This document shows, piece after piece, positions 41,825 through 50,530 of a stretch of 64,000 nucleotides of DNA (positions within the stretch are counted from its first letter, which is position 1; every line of letters begins with the position of its first letter). The position numbers and the translations under genes were made by a program. This stretch comes from 40-80 sp040394775 (lineage in GTDB: Bacteria > Bacteroidota > Bacteroidia > Flavobacteriales_D > Crocinitomicaceae). The stretch lies in the NCBI GenBank assembly GCA_040394775.1, contig JBEBRN010000006.1, forward strand, positions 7,256 to 71,255, in the 5' to 3' direction. Under the pieces are notes generated by a model. That model was not told the origin of the DNA and made no database searches. It worked only from the letters and a program-made list of their open reading frames with translations.

Positions 41825-43600
41825 ATGTGCGGCATTTCAGGAATCATTACTAAGAACCAACTAATCGAATCGGAATTAAAGCAGTCCGTGGAGGTTTTGG
41901 CTCATCGTGGTCCGGATGGAAATGGCACTTATATTTCGCCGAACAAACAAATTGGATTTGGCCACAGCAGATTGTCTTTCATAGAATTATCAGACATGGG
42001 AAAACAGCCTTTTTCTAACAAAGATGCCTCTTTGGTGATTACGTTCAACGGTGAAATATACAATTATCAAGCTTTAAAAAAAGAATTAGAAACAAATGGA
42101 ATTGTATTCCAAACCAAGACAGATACAGAAGTAATCTTACAAGCGTATGCTTTTTGGGGGACAGAAATGCTTTCCAAACTGAAAGGAATGTTTGCTTTTG
42201 CTATTTACGATGTAAAAAAACATAAAGTATTTGTAGCACGCGACCGTTTCGGTATCAAACCTTTGTATTATTCTACCCAAAATGAGGCATTTGTTTTCGG
42301 AAGTGAAATCAAAGCTTTACTTAGTTTTTCAAGTGTAAAAAGAGAAATTCGGAAAGAATCTGTAGCTTGCTTTTTAGCCAACCGCTACGTTCCAACACCA
42401 TACACCATTTGGGAAAATATCCTGCAATTGCCTCCTGCACATTATTTGGAACTAAACACCGAAACGCTCGAAATAAAAACACAAACCTATTGGCAACTTG
42501 ATTTTGATCAACAAAGGGGGAATCAAGCAGAAATCGAAGAAGAAATAAAAGAAATTTTTCAAAACTCCATTCAAGAACATCTAGTGAGCGATGTACAAGT
42601 GGGTTCGTTCTTGTCGGGTGGAATGGATTCCAGTTTATTGGTGTTGATGATGAAAGAACTCAACTATCAACCCATAGATGCTTTTACGATAGGTTTTGAA
42701 AACTGGGAACAGAGCGAACATTTTTATGCCCGAAAAGTAGCGGAAGAATTAGGGATTAATCTCAGCGAACAAATAGAAGAATCATTTACACTTGACTCTG
42801 TTAGTCAATTAATGTTTCATTACGACAACCCTATTGCGGACATTTCGATTTTACCGACTTATTCAGTCAGTCATTTGGCGAGAACGAAAGTGAAAGCTGT
42901 TTTATCAGGCGAAGGAGCTGACGAATGTTTTGGTGGTTATTGGTGGCAACAACCTAATAATTTTAAGTTTAAAAATAGCTTTGAGAAATGGAAAGCGAAA
43001 GTATTTGGCGTTCAATTTCAACAAATAAAAGATCATTATATCGAAGCGAATAGCATGGGATTGTTTGATTCTAATGAATTAAAAAAAGCATTTACAGACG
43101 ACTGGCAAGATAGCATTCCAGCCGATCCATTTGCCCATTTGAATCAATTTCAACGGAAAGGAATTTCAACGCTTAAACAGATTCAGTATTTGGATTTGAA
43201 TTTATTCATGCCTGAATTAGTCCTTGCTAAGATTGATCGTGCAACAATGGCGAATTCACTCGAAGCAAGAGTGCCATTTTTAGACCATGAATTGGTGGAG
43301 AAAATTTTCTCACTAAAAGAAGAAGTCTATTTTGATGAAAACCAACAAAAGAAAGTTATTCGGAATATGCTAAAAGGAAAAGTTCCTCCAGAAGTGTACG
43401 ACCGCAAGAAACAAGGGTTTGTTGGTCCCGATAAATTTTACGAAAACTTCAAGGTCTATGAAGAAAAACTAATCAACGGACGTTTGGTTCGTGAAAACGT
43501 GATTAAATCTTCGTATATTCAAACCCTGATTGACACAAAAGATCATTGGAGATTATGGAAATTATTTGTTTTAGAAAATTGGTGGGAAGTATGGATGTAA
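41825..43600 (+). CDS. asnB: Asparagine synthase (glutamine-hydrolysing)
   Basis: 591 residues: class II glutaminase domain starting MCGISGI, with the nucleophile Cys2 after Met removal, then the ATP-PP synthetase domain with LSGGMDSSLLV and GEGADECFGGY. In surface-glycan loci AsnB-like enzymes often amidate a sugar acid or peptide instead of making free asparagine; the location supports that reading, but the sequence does not decide it. It is the first gene of a plus-strand run with two epimerases and glycosyltransferases. Confidence 0.88.
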   Translation: MCGISGIITKNQLIESELKQSVEVLAHRGPDGNGTYISPNKQIGFGHSRLSFIELSDMGKQPFSNKDASLVITFNGEIYNYQALKKELETNGIVFQTKTDTEVILQAYAFWGTEMLSKLKGMFAFAIYDVKKHKVFVARDRFGIKPLYYSTQNEAFVFGSEIKALLSFSSVKREIRKESVACFLANRYVPTPYTIWENILQLPPAHYLELNTETLEIKTQTYWQLDFDQQRGNQAEIEEEIKEIFQNSIQEHLVSDVQVGSFLSGGMDSSLLVLMMKELNYQPIDAFTIGFENWEQSEHFYARKVAEELGINLSEQIEESFTLDSVSQLMFHYDNPIADISILPTYSVSHLARTKVKAVLSGEGADECFGGYWWQQPNNFKFKNSFEKWKAKVFGVQFQQIKDHYIEANSMGLFDSNELKKAFTDDWQDSIPADPFAHLNQFQRKGISTLKQIQYLDLNLFMPELVLAKIDRATMANSLEARVPFLDHELVEKIFSLKEEVYFDENQQKKVIRNMLKGKVPPEVYDRKKQGFVGPDKFYENFKVYEEKLINGRLVRENVIKSSYIQTLIDTKDHWRLWKLFVLENWWEVWM

Positions 43601-43635
43601 TTATTTCAACGACTATAAAACTGTATATCTAAACT

Positions 43636-44580
43636 ATGAATACACTACTTATCACAGGTATTGCGGGTTTTATCGGAGCGCATTTAAACAAGCAATTAAG
43701 CAAGACAAATCTAGTGTTGGGATTAGATACTTTATCTGCTGACAAACCTGCCTCTATTCAACGATCTGATATGATTGAAAACATGCATAAAGGGTCTATT
43801 CACGATGCTTTTTTAGATGAACTAAAGAAAAAGCCCGAAATTGTTATTCACTTAGCTGCTGAAACAGGTATTTCGGGTTCATTGACGAATCCAGCTTTAT
43901 ACTTTCATCAAAATGTCGAAGGAACTTTCAATGTGTTAGAACAATGTCGAAAAAATGGTGTAAAGAAATTGATTTATGCGAGTAGTTCATCGGTGTATGA
44001 GCCCAATCATTCGATTATGAATGAAATGTCTCCACACGACCAACAATTATCCTTTTATGGAACCAGTAAACGAATGACTGAATTGATGATTGAAAACTAT
44101 TGTCATCAATTTGGAATGACTGCTATTGGATTACGCTTTTTTACTGTTTATGGTTCATGGACACGCCCTGATATGGCAGCATACAAGTTCATGAAAGCTA
44201 TTGATGCAGGAAATGAAATTACGCTTTATAATGAAGGTAATGTGTGTCGAGATTTTACGCACGTAAGTGATATTATTTATTCCATCGAGCTCTTAATCAG
44301 GAAGATAAAGAATGAAAAACCAGGATTTCATCAAGTCTTCAATATCGGCTATGGTTCACCTTCTTCGGTTAATGAATACGCCACATTGATTGCAAAACAT
44401 TTGGGTAAAGAATTAAAAGTATCGAACGCTCCACTTCCTGAGAACGAATTGAAGGCAACGCATTCTGATACGTCTAAATTGGAGAAATACATTGGATATA
44501 AGCCAGTATGTTCCATAGAAGAAGGAATAATAGAAATGACGAATTGGTTTAAAAACTATCGCTACGATTCAAAAATATAA
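43636..44580 (+). CDS. NAD-dependent sugar-nucleotide epimerase/dehydratase
   Basis: Extended SDR of 314 residues. GIAGFIGAHL binds NAD; ASSSSVYEPN and YGTSKRMTE supply the Ser/Tyr/Lys catalytic set; LRFFTVYGSWTRPDMA is characteristic of UDP-glucuronate 4-epimerase-like enzymes. Likely product: a UDP-galacturonate-type sugar (inference). It follows asnB by 35 bp and precedes the glycosyltransferase at 44596 by 15 bp. Confidence 0.87.
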   Translation: MNTLLITGIAGFIGAHLNKQLSKTNLVLGLDTLSADKPASIQRSDMIENMHKGSIHDAFLDELKKKPEIVIHLAAETGISGSLTNPALYFHQNVEGTFNVLEQCRKNGVKKLIYASSSSVYEPNHSIMNEMSPHDQQLSFYGTSKRMTELMIENYCHQFGMTAIGLRFFTVYGSWTRPDMAAYKFMKAIDAGNEITLYNEGNVCRDFTHVSDIIYSIELLIRKIKNEKPGFHQVFNIGYGSPSSVNEYATLIAKHLGKELKVSNAPLPENELKATHSDTSKLEKYIGYKPVCSIEEGIIEMTNWFKNYRYDSKI

Positions 44581-44595
44581 ACAACTAATTTAAGC

Positions 44596-45774
44596 ATGAA
44601 AAACGTCTTTATATTTGTCGTCTGTGGTGCTCGTGAGCATATTGATACCTTACATTTTTCATTGCCGTACTTGAAAAAACTGTCCAAAAATGAAATTTGG
44701 GTACTGACCGATTCTTCTCGTAATGAAATTCCGGTTGAACACGAACATATCATTGACATTAAAACACCCGAACACTTTGACCACCATCAGGCAAGTATTT
44801 ACTTAAAAACTGGGATTTATCAATTTGTTCCAAAAGGAAATAAATACTGCTATTTAGATACAGACATCATTGCTTTTTCAAGTGATGTTGATTTGATTTT
44901 CAACGAATATGTTTCTCCAATTATATTTGCTCCAGACCATTGTAACCTACCCGTTTTTAGCGCTTCTGCTGTTCATTGTTCATGTTTGAAAGATTTGGAT
45001 GAGGCACGAACAAAATTTGAAAATAGACTCAATGAAATTGATCCTTTACGTTTGTCAAAAGATCAAGAAATACAATTTTATCGGAAAAAGTTACAAACCT
45101 ACTATTTAGATATTAAAAAGAATATTTTTAAATCAGTAATAACTGCGACTCGCTATATTTTAAGTCCTTCTATATTTAAATTATCTGATGAAATTGAATT
45201 CGATAAGAAAAAAAGAATCTGGAGAACGAGTAAAGGGTTGGAATTTATGGCCGACTTAAAAATAAGAAAGATTACCAAAGAGCTTGAGCTCAAATGGAAT
45301 TTTTTTAAAAAAGAACCTGAATTACAAGACGGTAGAAGTATTTGGAAAGATCAATGTCCTCATCTCAAAGAATTAATTGCTAAAAAGTTTCAGATTGAAG
45401 TGAAAAACGCCAATTTCCAACATTGGAATGGAGGTGTCTTTCTATTTGACGATAATTCTCACGATTTTCTTTCCAATTGGTTCAATTATACGATGGAAAT
45501 TTTTAAAGATTCAGATTGGAAAACCAGAGATCAAGGAACATTGATTGCTACTGTCTGGAAGTTTGGATTGGAAAATCATCCGACTTTAGATAAAAAATGG
45601 AATTTAATTGCTGACTATCACAATCCATATTTGAATTGGACTGATAATAATAAAATTCAATTGAGCTCAAATGAAATCATTCAAGCAAATTTGATTCACG
45701 TTTATCACCATTTTGGAGATGAAGAGTGGTTTTTTTGGAATCAACTCATGGAAAAGGTAAATGATGAGAATTGA
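44596..45774 (+). CDS. Putative GT-A glycosyltransferase, copy 2 of a paralogous pair
   Basis: 392 residues. The first 118 (including YLDTDIIAFSSD) and the last 139 or so (from CPHLKELIA, including NGGVFLFDD and RDQGTL) are close to identical to the protein at 36145. The central 135 residues differ almost completely, with a Lys-rich helical segment. The pair points to one donor and two acceptors, or to a recombinational swap of the middle (inference). The two genes lie 8.4 kb apart in the same direction. Confidence 0.7.
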   Translation: MKNVFIFVVCGAREHIDTLHFSLPYLKKLSKNEIWVLTDSSRNEIPVEHEHIIDIKTPEHFDHHQASIYLKTGIYQFVPKGNKYCYLDTDIIAFSSDVDLIFNEYVSPIIFAPDHCNLPVFSASAVHCSCLKDLDEARTKFENRLNEIDPLRLSKDQEIQFYRKKLQTYYLDIKKNIFKSVITATRYILSPSIFKLSDEIEFDKKKRIWRTSKGLEFMADLKIRKITKELELKWNFFKKEPELQDGRSIWKDQCPHLKELIAKKFQIEVKNANFQHWNGGVFLFDDNSHDFLSNWFNYTMEIFKDSDWKTRDQGTLIATVWKFGLENHPTLDKKWNLIADYHNPYLNWTDNNKIQLSSNEIIQANLIHVYHHFGDEEWFFWNQLMEKVNDEN

Positions 45775-45805
45775 AAACATCCAAAAAAATCCTTAATTTT
45801 AAATC

Positions 45806-46702
45806 GTGAAACAAGCCATCTGCACTATATCGACCCAAAGTCATCTATTTAAAAGTCAAGCACTTTTAAATTCAGTTGCCTCCTATTCCGATGTGGACTT
45901 ATTTTACTTGATGACAGATGAAAATCAGCAGGAGAAAAACGATACTTTTCACACCCATTTCTTGTCGGATTTACAATCTGATCTTGCTAAAAAAATTAAA
46001 AGTAAATACAAAGGTGACAAACTTCGTTGGGCGCTAAAACCTGTTTATATTCAGTTTTTATTCGAGCAAGGCTACGATCAAGTTATTTATGTGGATAACG
46101 ACATTTTCTTTTATAATTCACCTGATTTCCTATTTCAAAAATTAGAAACAGCTTCATTTCTTCTGACGCCCCATTTTTATAAAGCAGACCCTAAAAATGA
46201 ACAAAATTGGTTGGAAGCCAACTTTCGTGTAGGTTTGTACAATGCTGGTTTTTTTGGTGCTAACAAAAATGCGATTCCAATTTTAGAATGGTGGGCAAAT
46301 TGCTGTTTATACAATGTCAAAAAAGCATTTTGGCGAGGTTTATTTGATGATCAAAAATACTTAGACTTAGTTCCGATTTTGTTTGATAATGTTGAAATTA
46401 TTAAAAACCGAGGATGCAATTTTGCTGGTTGGAATAGCCCAGAAAGTGAATTAAGTCGAAACGAAAAAAATGAATTACTAATCAACGGAAATCCTTTGGT
46501 ATTCATTCATTTTGCGGCGCTTTCGATGTTGGAGTTTTCAAAAAAAAATCATGCAGCGAATCCAGAATATGAAACATATGTCAACGCCTTAAAAAAAATT
46601 CAACCAATATTTGAAAATAGTGCATCCAAAATGGAAAAAAGGAATTTAAAGTCCTTTATTTATTATCTTCGGTGGAAAATTGCACGCTTTTTTGAAAAAT
46701 AA
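45806..46702 (+). CDS. Putative GT-A-fold glycosyltransferase
   Basis: 298 residues from a GTG start. The N-terminus AICTISTQSHLFKSQALLNSV and the metal-binding VIYVDNDIFFYN (Asp97-Asn-Asp99) fit a nucleotide-diphospho-sugar transferase fold of the family 8 kind; GLYNAGFFGANK and FDDQKYLDL follow in the expected order. The acceptor is unknown. A TAnnTTTA-like sequence lies 14 bp before the start and could be a separate promoter. Confidence 0.72.
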   Translation: MKQAICTISTQSHLFKSQALLNSVASYSDVDLFYLMTDENQQEKNDTFHTHFLSDLQSDLAKKIKSKYKGDKLRWALKPVYIQFLFEQGYDQVIYVDNDIFFYNSPDFLFQKLETASFLLTPHFYKADPKNEQNWLEANFRVGLYNAGFFGANKNAIPILEWWANCCLYNVKKAFWRGLFDDQKYLDLVPILFDNVEIIKNRGCNFAGWNSPESELSRNEKNELLINGNPLVFIHFAALSMLEFSKKNHAANPEYETYVNALKKIQPIFENSASKMEKRNLKSFIYYLRWKIARFFEK

Positions 46703-46776
46703 ACGGATGAACGACATGATTTTCATATGGGCACGATTTAAAATACACACTATTACATTCACTATTTCCTTATAAA

Positions 46777-47757
46777 ATGAATGAAATTAAAAAAGCAATC
46801 GTTCTAGGTGCCGGCGGATTTATCGGGCATCATTTGGTAAAACGCCTAAAGCAAGAAGGATTTTGGGTCAAAGGAATTGACATTAAATTGCCTGAATTCT
46901 CGAAAAGTGAAGCGGACGAATTTGTGGTGGGCGACTTGAGAGATGCAAATTTCACCGAACAACAAATTGACCACGACATCGATGAATTATACCAACTAGC
47001 TGGTGACGTTGGTGGCGCGGGTTATATTTTTACGGGATTGAACGATGCTAATGTGATGCACAATTCAGCACAAATCAATTTAAATGTGGCCAAAGTAGCA
47101 TCTGAAAAGAACGTGAAAGCCATATTTTTCTCTTCATCTGCGTGCGTGTATCCTGAATACAATCAGTTAGATCCGAACAATCCAAAATGCGATGAACCTT
47201 CTGCTTATCCAGCGGAGCCTGACAGCGAATACGGTTGGGAAAAATTGTTCTCGGAGCGTTTGTATTTATCCTACAAGCGAAATTTTGGACTGAACGTTAA
47301 GATTGCCCGTTTTCATAATATTTTCGGACCAGAATCGACCTGGAATAACGGAAAGGAAAAAGCACCTTCTGCTTTGTGTCGGAAAGTAGCGAAAGCTGAT
47401 AAAAATGGTACCATCGAGATTTGGGGAGACGGCGAACAAACCCGTTCCTTTTTGTATATCGATGATTGTTTGGATGCCGTTACAAAATTGATGCGCTCAG
47501 ACAAAACAGGTCCATACAACATTGGTTCCGAAGAAATGATTTCTATCAAGGAATTTGCAAAATTGATCGCAAAAGTGGCGAACAAATCCGACATTCAACT
47601 TAAGATGATTACAGGTCCAACAGGCGTGAGAGGTCGCTCTTCCGATAATACATTCATCGAAAAAGAACTCGGTTGGGAACCTCAATTAAAGTTGGAAGAA
47701 GGTATTCAAAAACTCTATCGTTGGATTGAGCAGCAAGTTCAAGCAAATTCTTTTTAA
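46777..47757 (+). CDS. GDP-mannose 3,5-epimerase-like SDR
   Basis: Extended SDR of 326 residues. LGAGGFIGHHL binds NAD. DVGGAGYIFTG and FFSSSACVYPEYNQ closely follow the plant GDP-mannose 3,5-epimerase motifs, and EYGWEKLFSERL holds the Tyr-Lys pair. It would turn GDP-D-mannose into GDP-L-galactose or L-gulose, or act on a related sugar. It is the last gene of the plus-strand glycan run. Confidence 0.82.
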   Translation: MNEIKKAIVLGAGGFIGHHLVKRLKQEGFWVKGIDIKLPEFSKSEADEFVVGDLRDANFTEQQIDHDIDELYQLAGDVGGAGYIFTGLNDANVMHNSAQINLNVAKVASEKNVKAIFFSSSACVYPEYNQLDPNNPKCDEPSAYPAEPDSEYGWEKLFSERLYLSYKRNFGLNVKIARFHNIFGPESTWNNGKEKAPSALCRKVAKADKNGTIEIWGDGEQTRSFLYIDDCLDAVTKLMRSDKTGPYNIGSEEMISIKEFAKLIAKVANKSDIQLKMITGPTGVRGRSSDNTFIEKELGWEPQLKLEEGIQKLYRWIEQQVQANSF

Positions 47758-47785
47758 GAGTCTCGCCTACTCGACCTTCCTAAAA

Positions 47786-47818
47786 CTACAAAAAACAAAA
47801 TTCTGAATTTTATCAGAA
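47786..47818 (-). terminator. Possible intrinsic terminator after the methyltransferase
   Basis: On the minus strand a perfect 6-bp stem TTCTGA / TCAGAA (47813-47818 and 47801-47806) with a 6-nt loop is followed by TTTTGTTTTTTG. The stem is short and A+T-rich, so strength is doubtful. It lies 23 bp past the methyltransferase stop. Confidence 0.4.
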
Positions 47819-47841
47819 GGTGTCTGATGATCTACTGTTTT

Positions 47842-48390
47842 TCACTTAATCTTTTCGAAAAACGAATCCAATTGCTCTTTCATTGTTCCTTCAGAATACT
47901 GCTTAATGTCAATTCCACTACATTTTGTAGGCCCTTGTTCGGAGAACGTTCCAATCACCAAAACACCTGAAGGATTAATCGCATGTTGGGCTGTTTCTAG
48001 ATAATTTGAAATTTCATTTTCATCTGTCAGGAAGTGAAAGGCAGCACGATCGTGCCAAAAATCGTATTTCTCCGTCGGTTGAAAAGACGCTGCATCAGCC
48101 ACTATCCATTTAACCTCATTCGCCTGAGCACCAAGTCGTTTCTTTGCTTTATCGATGGCTACTTCTGAAATATCGAGAACAGTAATATCTTTATAACCTA
48201 ATTGAAGTAAATGATCCACAAAGAAACTATCTCCTCCTCCAACATCAATAATTTTTGCCGTTTTGGGTACCTTAAATTCCTCTAAAAAATTCAACGACGT
48301 TTCTGGTGTAGGCTGGTACCAACTCACCTCTTTTAATTCTTTCGTCTGATAGATGGTTTCCCAATGCTTTTTACGGTCAAATTTTTCCAT
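47842..48390 (-). CDS. Class I SAM-dependent methyltransferase
   Basis: 182 residues: WYQPTPETSLNFLEEF near the N-terminus, motif I IIDVGGGDSFFVDHL, acidic VLDISEVAIDKAK, VADAASF, and WHDRAAFHFLT. This short soluble type resembles thiopurine/tellurite-resistance-like methyltransferases. It is transcribed alone, converging on the epimerase gene, and is probably outside the glycan locus. Confidence 0.85.
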   Translation of the reverse strand: MEKFDRKKHWETIYQTKELKEVSWYQPTPETSLNFLEEFKVPKTAKIIDVGGGDSFFVDHLLQLGYKDITVLDISEVAIDKAKKRLGAQANEVKWIVADAASFQPTEKYDFWHDRAAFHFLTDENEISNYLETAQHAINPSGVLVIGTFSEQGPTKCSGIDIKQYSEGTMKEQLDSFFEKIK

Positions 48391-48866
48391 TTTATGATTG
48401 TATTTGTGAGTTGTTTAAGGTAATTGTTTTTTTATAGAATCAAAAAACAAAGCTATTGAAAATAAAATGAAGTTAATGTAGCAAAAGTGACAGAGATCAT
48501 TTTATTTTGAGGTGATGAGTTACAATTTGTATCTAATGCAAAGTATATTTTTTATCCATTCTTATTCATCATACTATTCTTGATTCTATTTTCTTCGATG
48601 TAAACTCATGACACAAATTTAATGTTATTACAAAACTTTGTGTCCTAGAATTAGTTACGCTATTAGGCTAGTATCTAATTGTGAGAGGACTTTTTTAGTC
48701 AATAAATCATACTTCAAATTTTTAGTTAATGGTATTCAACTTAATTTAAGAAGGTGTTTTAGGCAGAAAAGAAAATATTCGTTGGAAGGTAAAAAATTTA
48801 TTTTTTTGTTAAAGTATCATTTTTATAGAAAACTAAAGTTCTAATTTATCCAATTTTGTAGTGCAA
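48391..48866. other. Non-coding gap
   Basis: A 476-bp A+T-rich gap between divergent genes. On the minus strand TAGCTTTG at 48448-48455 is a -7 box 58 bp before the methyltransferase ATG. A 68-codon open frame at 48638-48844 is rich in Lys, Arg and Phe without any recognised motif and is not called. No RNA gene or repeat was recognised. Confidence 0.5.
48448..48455 (-). promoter_or_regulatory. -7 promoter box (TAGCTTTG) for the methyltransferase
   Basis: Exact TAnnTTTG match on the minus strand, 58 bp before the methyltransferase ATG. Confidence 0.35.
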
Positions 48867-49235
48867 ATGAAGAAATTAAAAATGTATTCTATTCGCCTAT
48901 TAGGTTTAATAACAGTTTTGTTATGGAGTAGTAATGTCACTTTTAATTCTTTCAATACGAAGAGTGAAGAACTTTTAGTCAAAATTGACAAAATTAATCA
49001 CAAAAAGTATAAAGGCCAAACTGAGAAATTCATCTCACAAACTTCTAATAAAGACAATCTCTTTAAAGATTCTTCCGAAGATGATACGCCTGTTGATTAT
49101 TTAGATTTTGGTCAACCAGCATTGATTTGTAATTTTTTCACAAGCTCAGTTTACGTCATAAAACGACCTGCTGTTTATGCGCCTATATTCTACAAAATCT
49201 CTTTGTGGATTCAGCATCAGCAGATCATCATTTAG
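48867..49235 (+). CDS. Small exported protein, unknown
   Basis: 122 residues from the ATG at 48867 (a GTG two codons earlier is also possible). One hydrophobic N-terminal segment (IRLLGLITVLLWSSNV) is likely a signal or anchor. The rest holds a Lys/Ser-rich stretch, an acidic patch (SSEDDTPVD) and a hydrophobic end (IKRPAVYAPIFYKISLW). No domain is recognised. It lies 194 bp ahead of the RND efflux operon in the same direction, but the operator-like palindrome between them suggests separate transcription. Confidence 0.45.
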   Translation: MKKLKMYSIRLLGLITVLLWSSNVTFNSFNTKSEELLVKIDKINHKKYKGQTEKFISQTSNKDNLFKDSSEDDTPVDYLDFGQPALICNFFTSSVYVIKRPAVYAPIFYKISLWIQHQQIII

Positions 49236-49332
49236 AATCTCCTCATTTCCTGTTATAATTAGCGTAACAACCTTCGATGTGTTGAAGAAATATTTGGTAT
49301 TGAATAGTCTCGCACGTCACTAATCGTTGCTT

Positions 49333-49354
49333 TTTATAACCAACTTGTTATAAA
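49333..49354 (+). promoter_or_regulatory. Operator-like inverted repeat upstream of the RND operon
   Basis: TTTATAAC, 6 bp, GTTATAAA: a perfect 8-bp inverted repeat 76 bp before the first efflux gene. Its size and dyad form fit binding by a TetR- or MarR-type repressor. No such regulator gene is in the window, so the link is inference. There is no T-tract, so it is unlikely to be a terminator. Confidence 0.35.
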
Positions 49355-49429
49355 GTACGCTGGATAACATTCCGTTTCTCAGGTGCTTTTTACACAAACA
49401 AATCAATTTATATTTTAATTATTTCATTC

Positions 49430-50506
49430 ATGAAAAAGTATTCAATTTTAGTTTGCTTATCAGCACTCTTATTGACCATTGGCTGTAAAAACACTGTTCA
49501 GCCAGAAGAAGATTCTAAATTCGTTGTAACAACCCCTATCCAACGAGACACAATCATTTATAAAGATTATGTCTGTCAAGTCAACTCTATTCAACACATT
49601 GAGATTAGAGCATTAGAAAAAGGATATTTGCAAAATATTTATGTGGACGAAGGTCAGTTTTTAAAGAAAGGTCAGTTGATGTTTAAAATCATGGCTTCTA
49701 TTTATAATGCGGAAGCGCAAAAAGCACAGGCAGAAAAAGACTACGTCGAAATCGAATACCAAACCACCAAAAGATTAGCGGATAACAACATTGTTTCTCC
49801 TAGTGAATTGGCGCTTTCAAAAGCAAAATTAGAAAAAGCGAAAGCGGAATTAGCATTGGCTAATACGCATGTCGGTTTTACCGAAATCAGAGCACCTTTC
49901 GATGGATACATGGGAAAATTCAGTGTGCGTTTAGGAAGTATGCTTGATGAAGGTGATTTATTAACTACACTTTCTGACAACAGTAAAGTTTGGGTGTATT
50001 TTAATGTGCCAGAAGCGGAATACTTAAACTATAAACAACTCAACGAAAAATTACCACCAGTAAAATTATTAATGGCGAACAACCAATTTTTCCCAAAAGA
50101 TGGTAACGTTGAAACAATTGAAGCTGATTTCAATAACGAAACGGGAAATATTGCTTTTAGAGCAACTTTCGATAATTCAAAAGGAATTTTAAGACATGGT
50201 GAAACAGGAAATATTAAAATGCCTGTTGATTTAAAAGGCGCCATCATTATTCCGCAGGAAGCAACATTTGAAATTTTAGACAAAAAATATGTCTATGTAA
50301 TCGATAAAAACAATGTTGCTCATACACGAGAAATAGAAGTCTTAACAGAATTACCTCAATTATATGTCGTTTCAAAAGGATTAACGGTGAATGATAAAGT
50401 TCTTTTAGAAGGATTGCGAAAAGTAGAAAACAATCAAAAAATAAAGTACACATTCAAAAGTGTTGATGCTGCTTTAGCGGAAATGAACGCTTTATTCTCT
50501 GAATAA
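49430..50506 (+). CDS. RND efflux periplasmic adaptor (AcrA-like lipoprotein)
   Basis: 358-residue membrane-fusion protein. The signal ends TIGC (Cys19), so it is probably lipid-anchored. Half-lipoyl motifs IRALEKGYLQNIYVDEGQFLKKG and VGFTEIRAPFDGYMG flank a coiled-coil hairpin (about 95-145, AEAQKAQAEKDY ... ELALSKAKLEKAKAEL). A beta-barrel and membrane-proximal domain follow. It joins the inner-membrane pump to the outer-membrane channel encoded next. Confidence 0.92.
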   Translation: MKKYSILVCLSALLLTIGCKNTVQPEEDSKFVVTTPIQRDTIIYKDYVCQVNSIQHIEIRALEKGYLQNIYVDEGQFLKKGQLMFKIMASIYNAEAQKAQAEKDYVEIEYQTTKRLADNNIVSPSELALSKAKLEKAKAELALANTHVGFTEIRAPFDGYMGKFSVRLGSMLDEGDLLTTLSDNSKVWVYFNVPEAEYLNYKQLNEKLPPVKLLMANNQFFPKDGNVETIEADFNNETGNIAFRATFDNSKGILRHGETGNIKMPVDLKGAIIIPQEATFEILDKKYVYVIDKNNVAHTREIEVLTELPQLYVVSKGLTVNDKVLLEGLRKVENNQKIKYTFKSVDAALAEMNALFSE

Positions 50507-50530
50507 ATAAGAACCTAAAAGATAAAAAAC

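Noticed and set aside
48638..48844. 68-codon open frame in the gap before the small exported protein
   Set aside because: Basic and Phe-rich composition typical of translated A+T-rich non-coding DNA; no start signal, motif or conserved partner seen.
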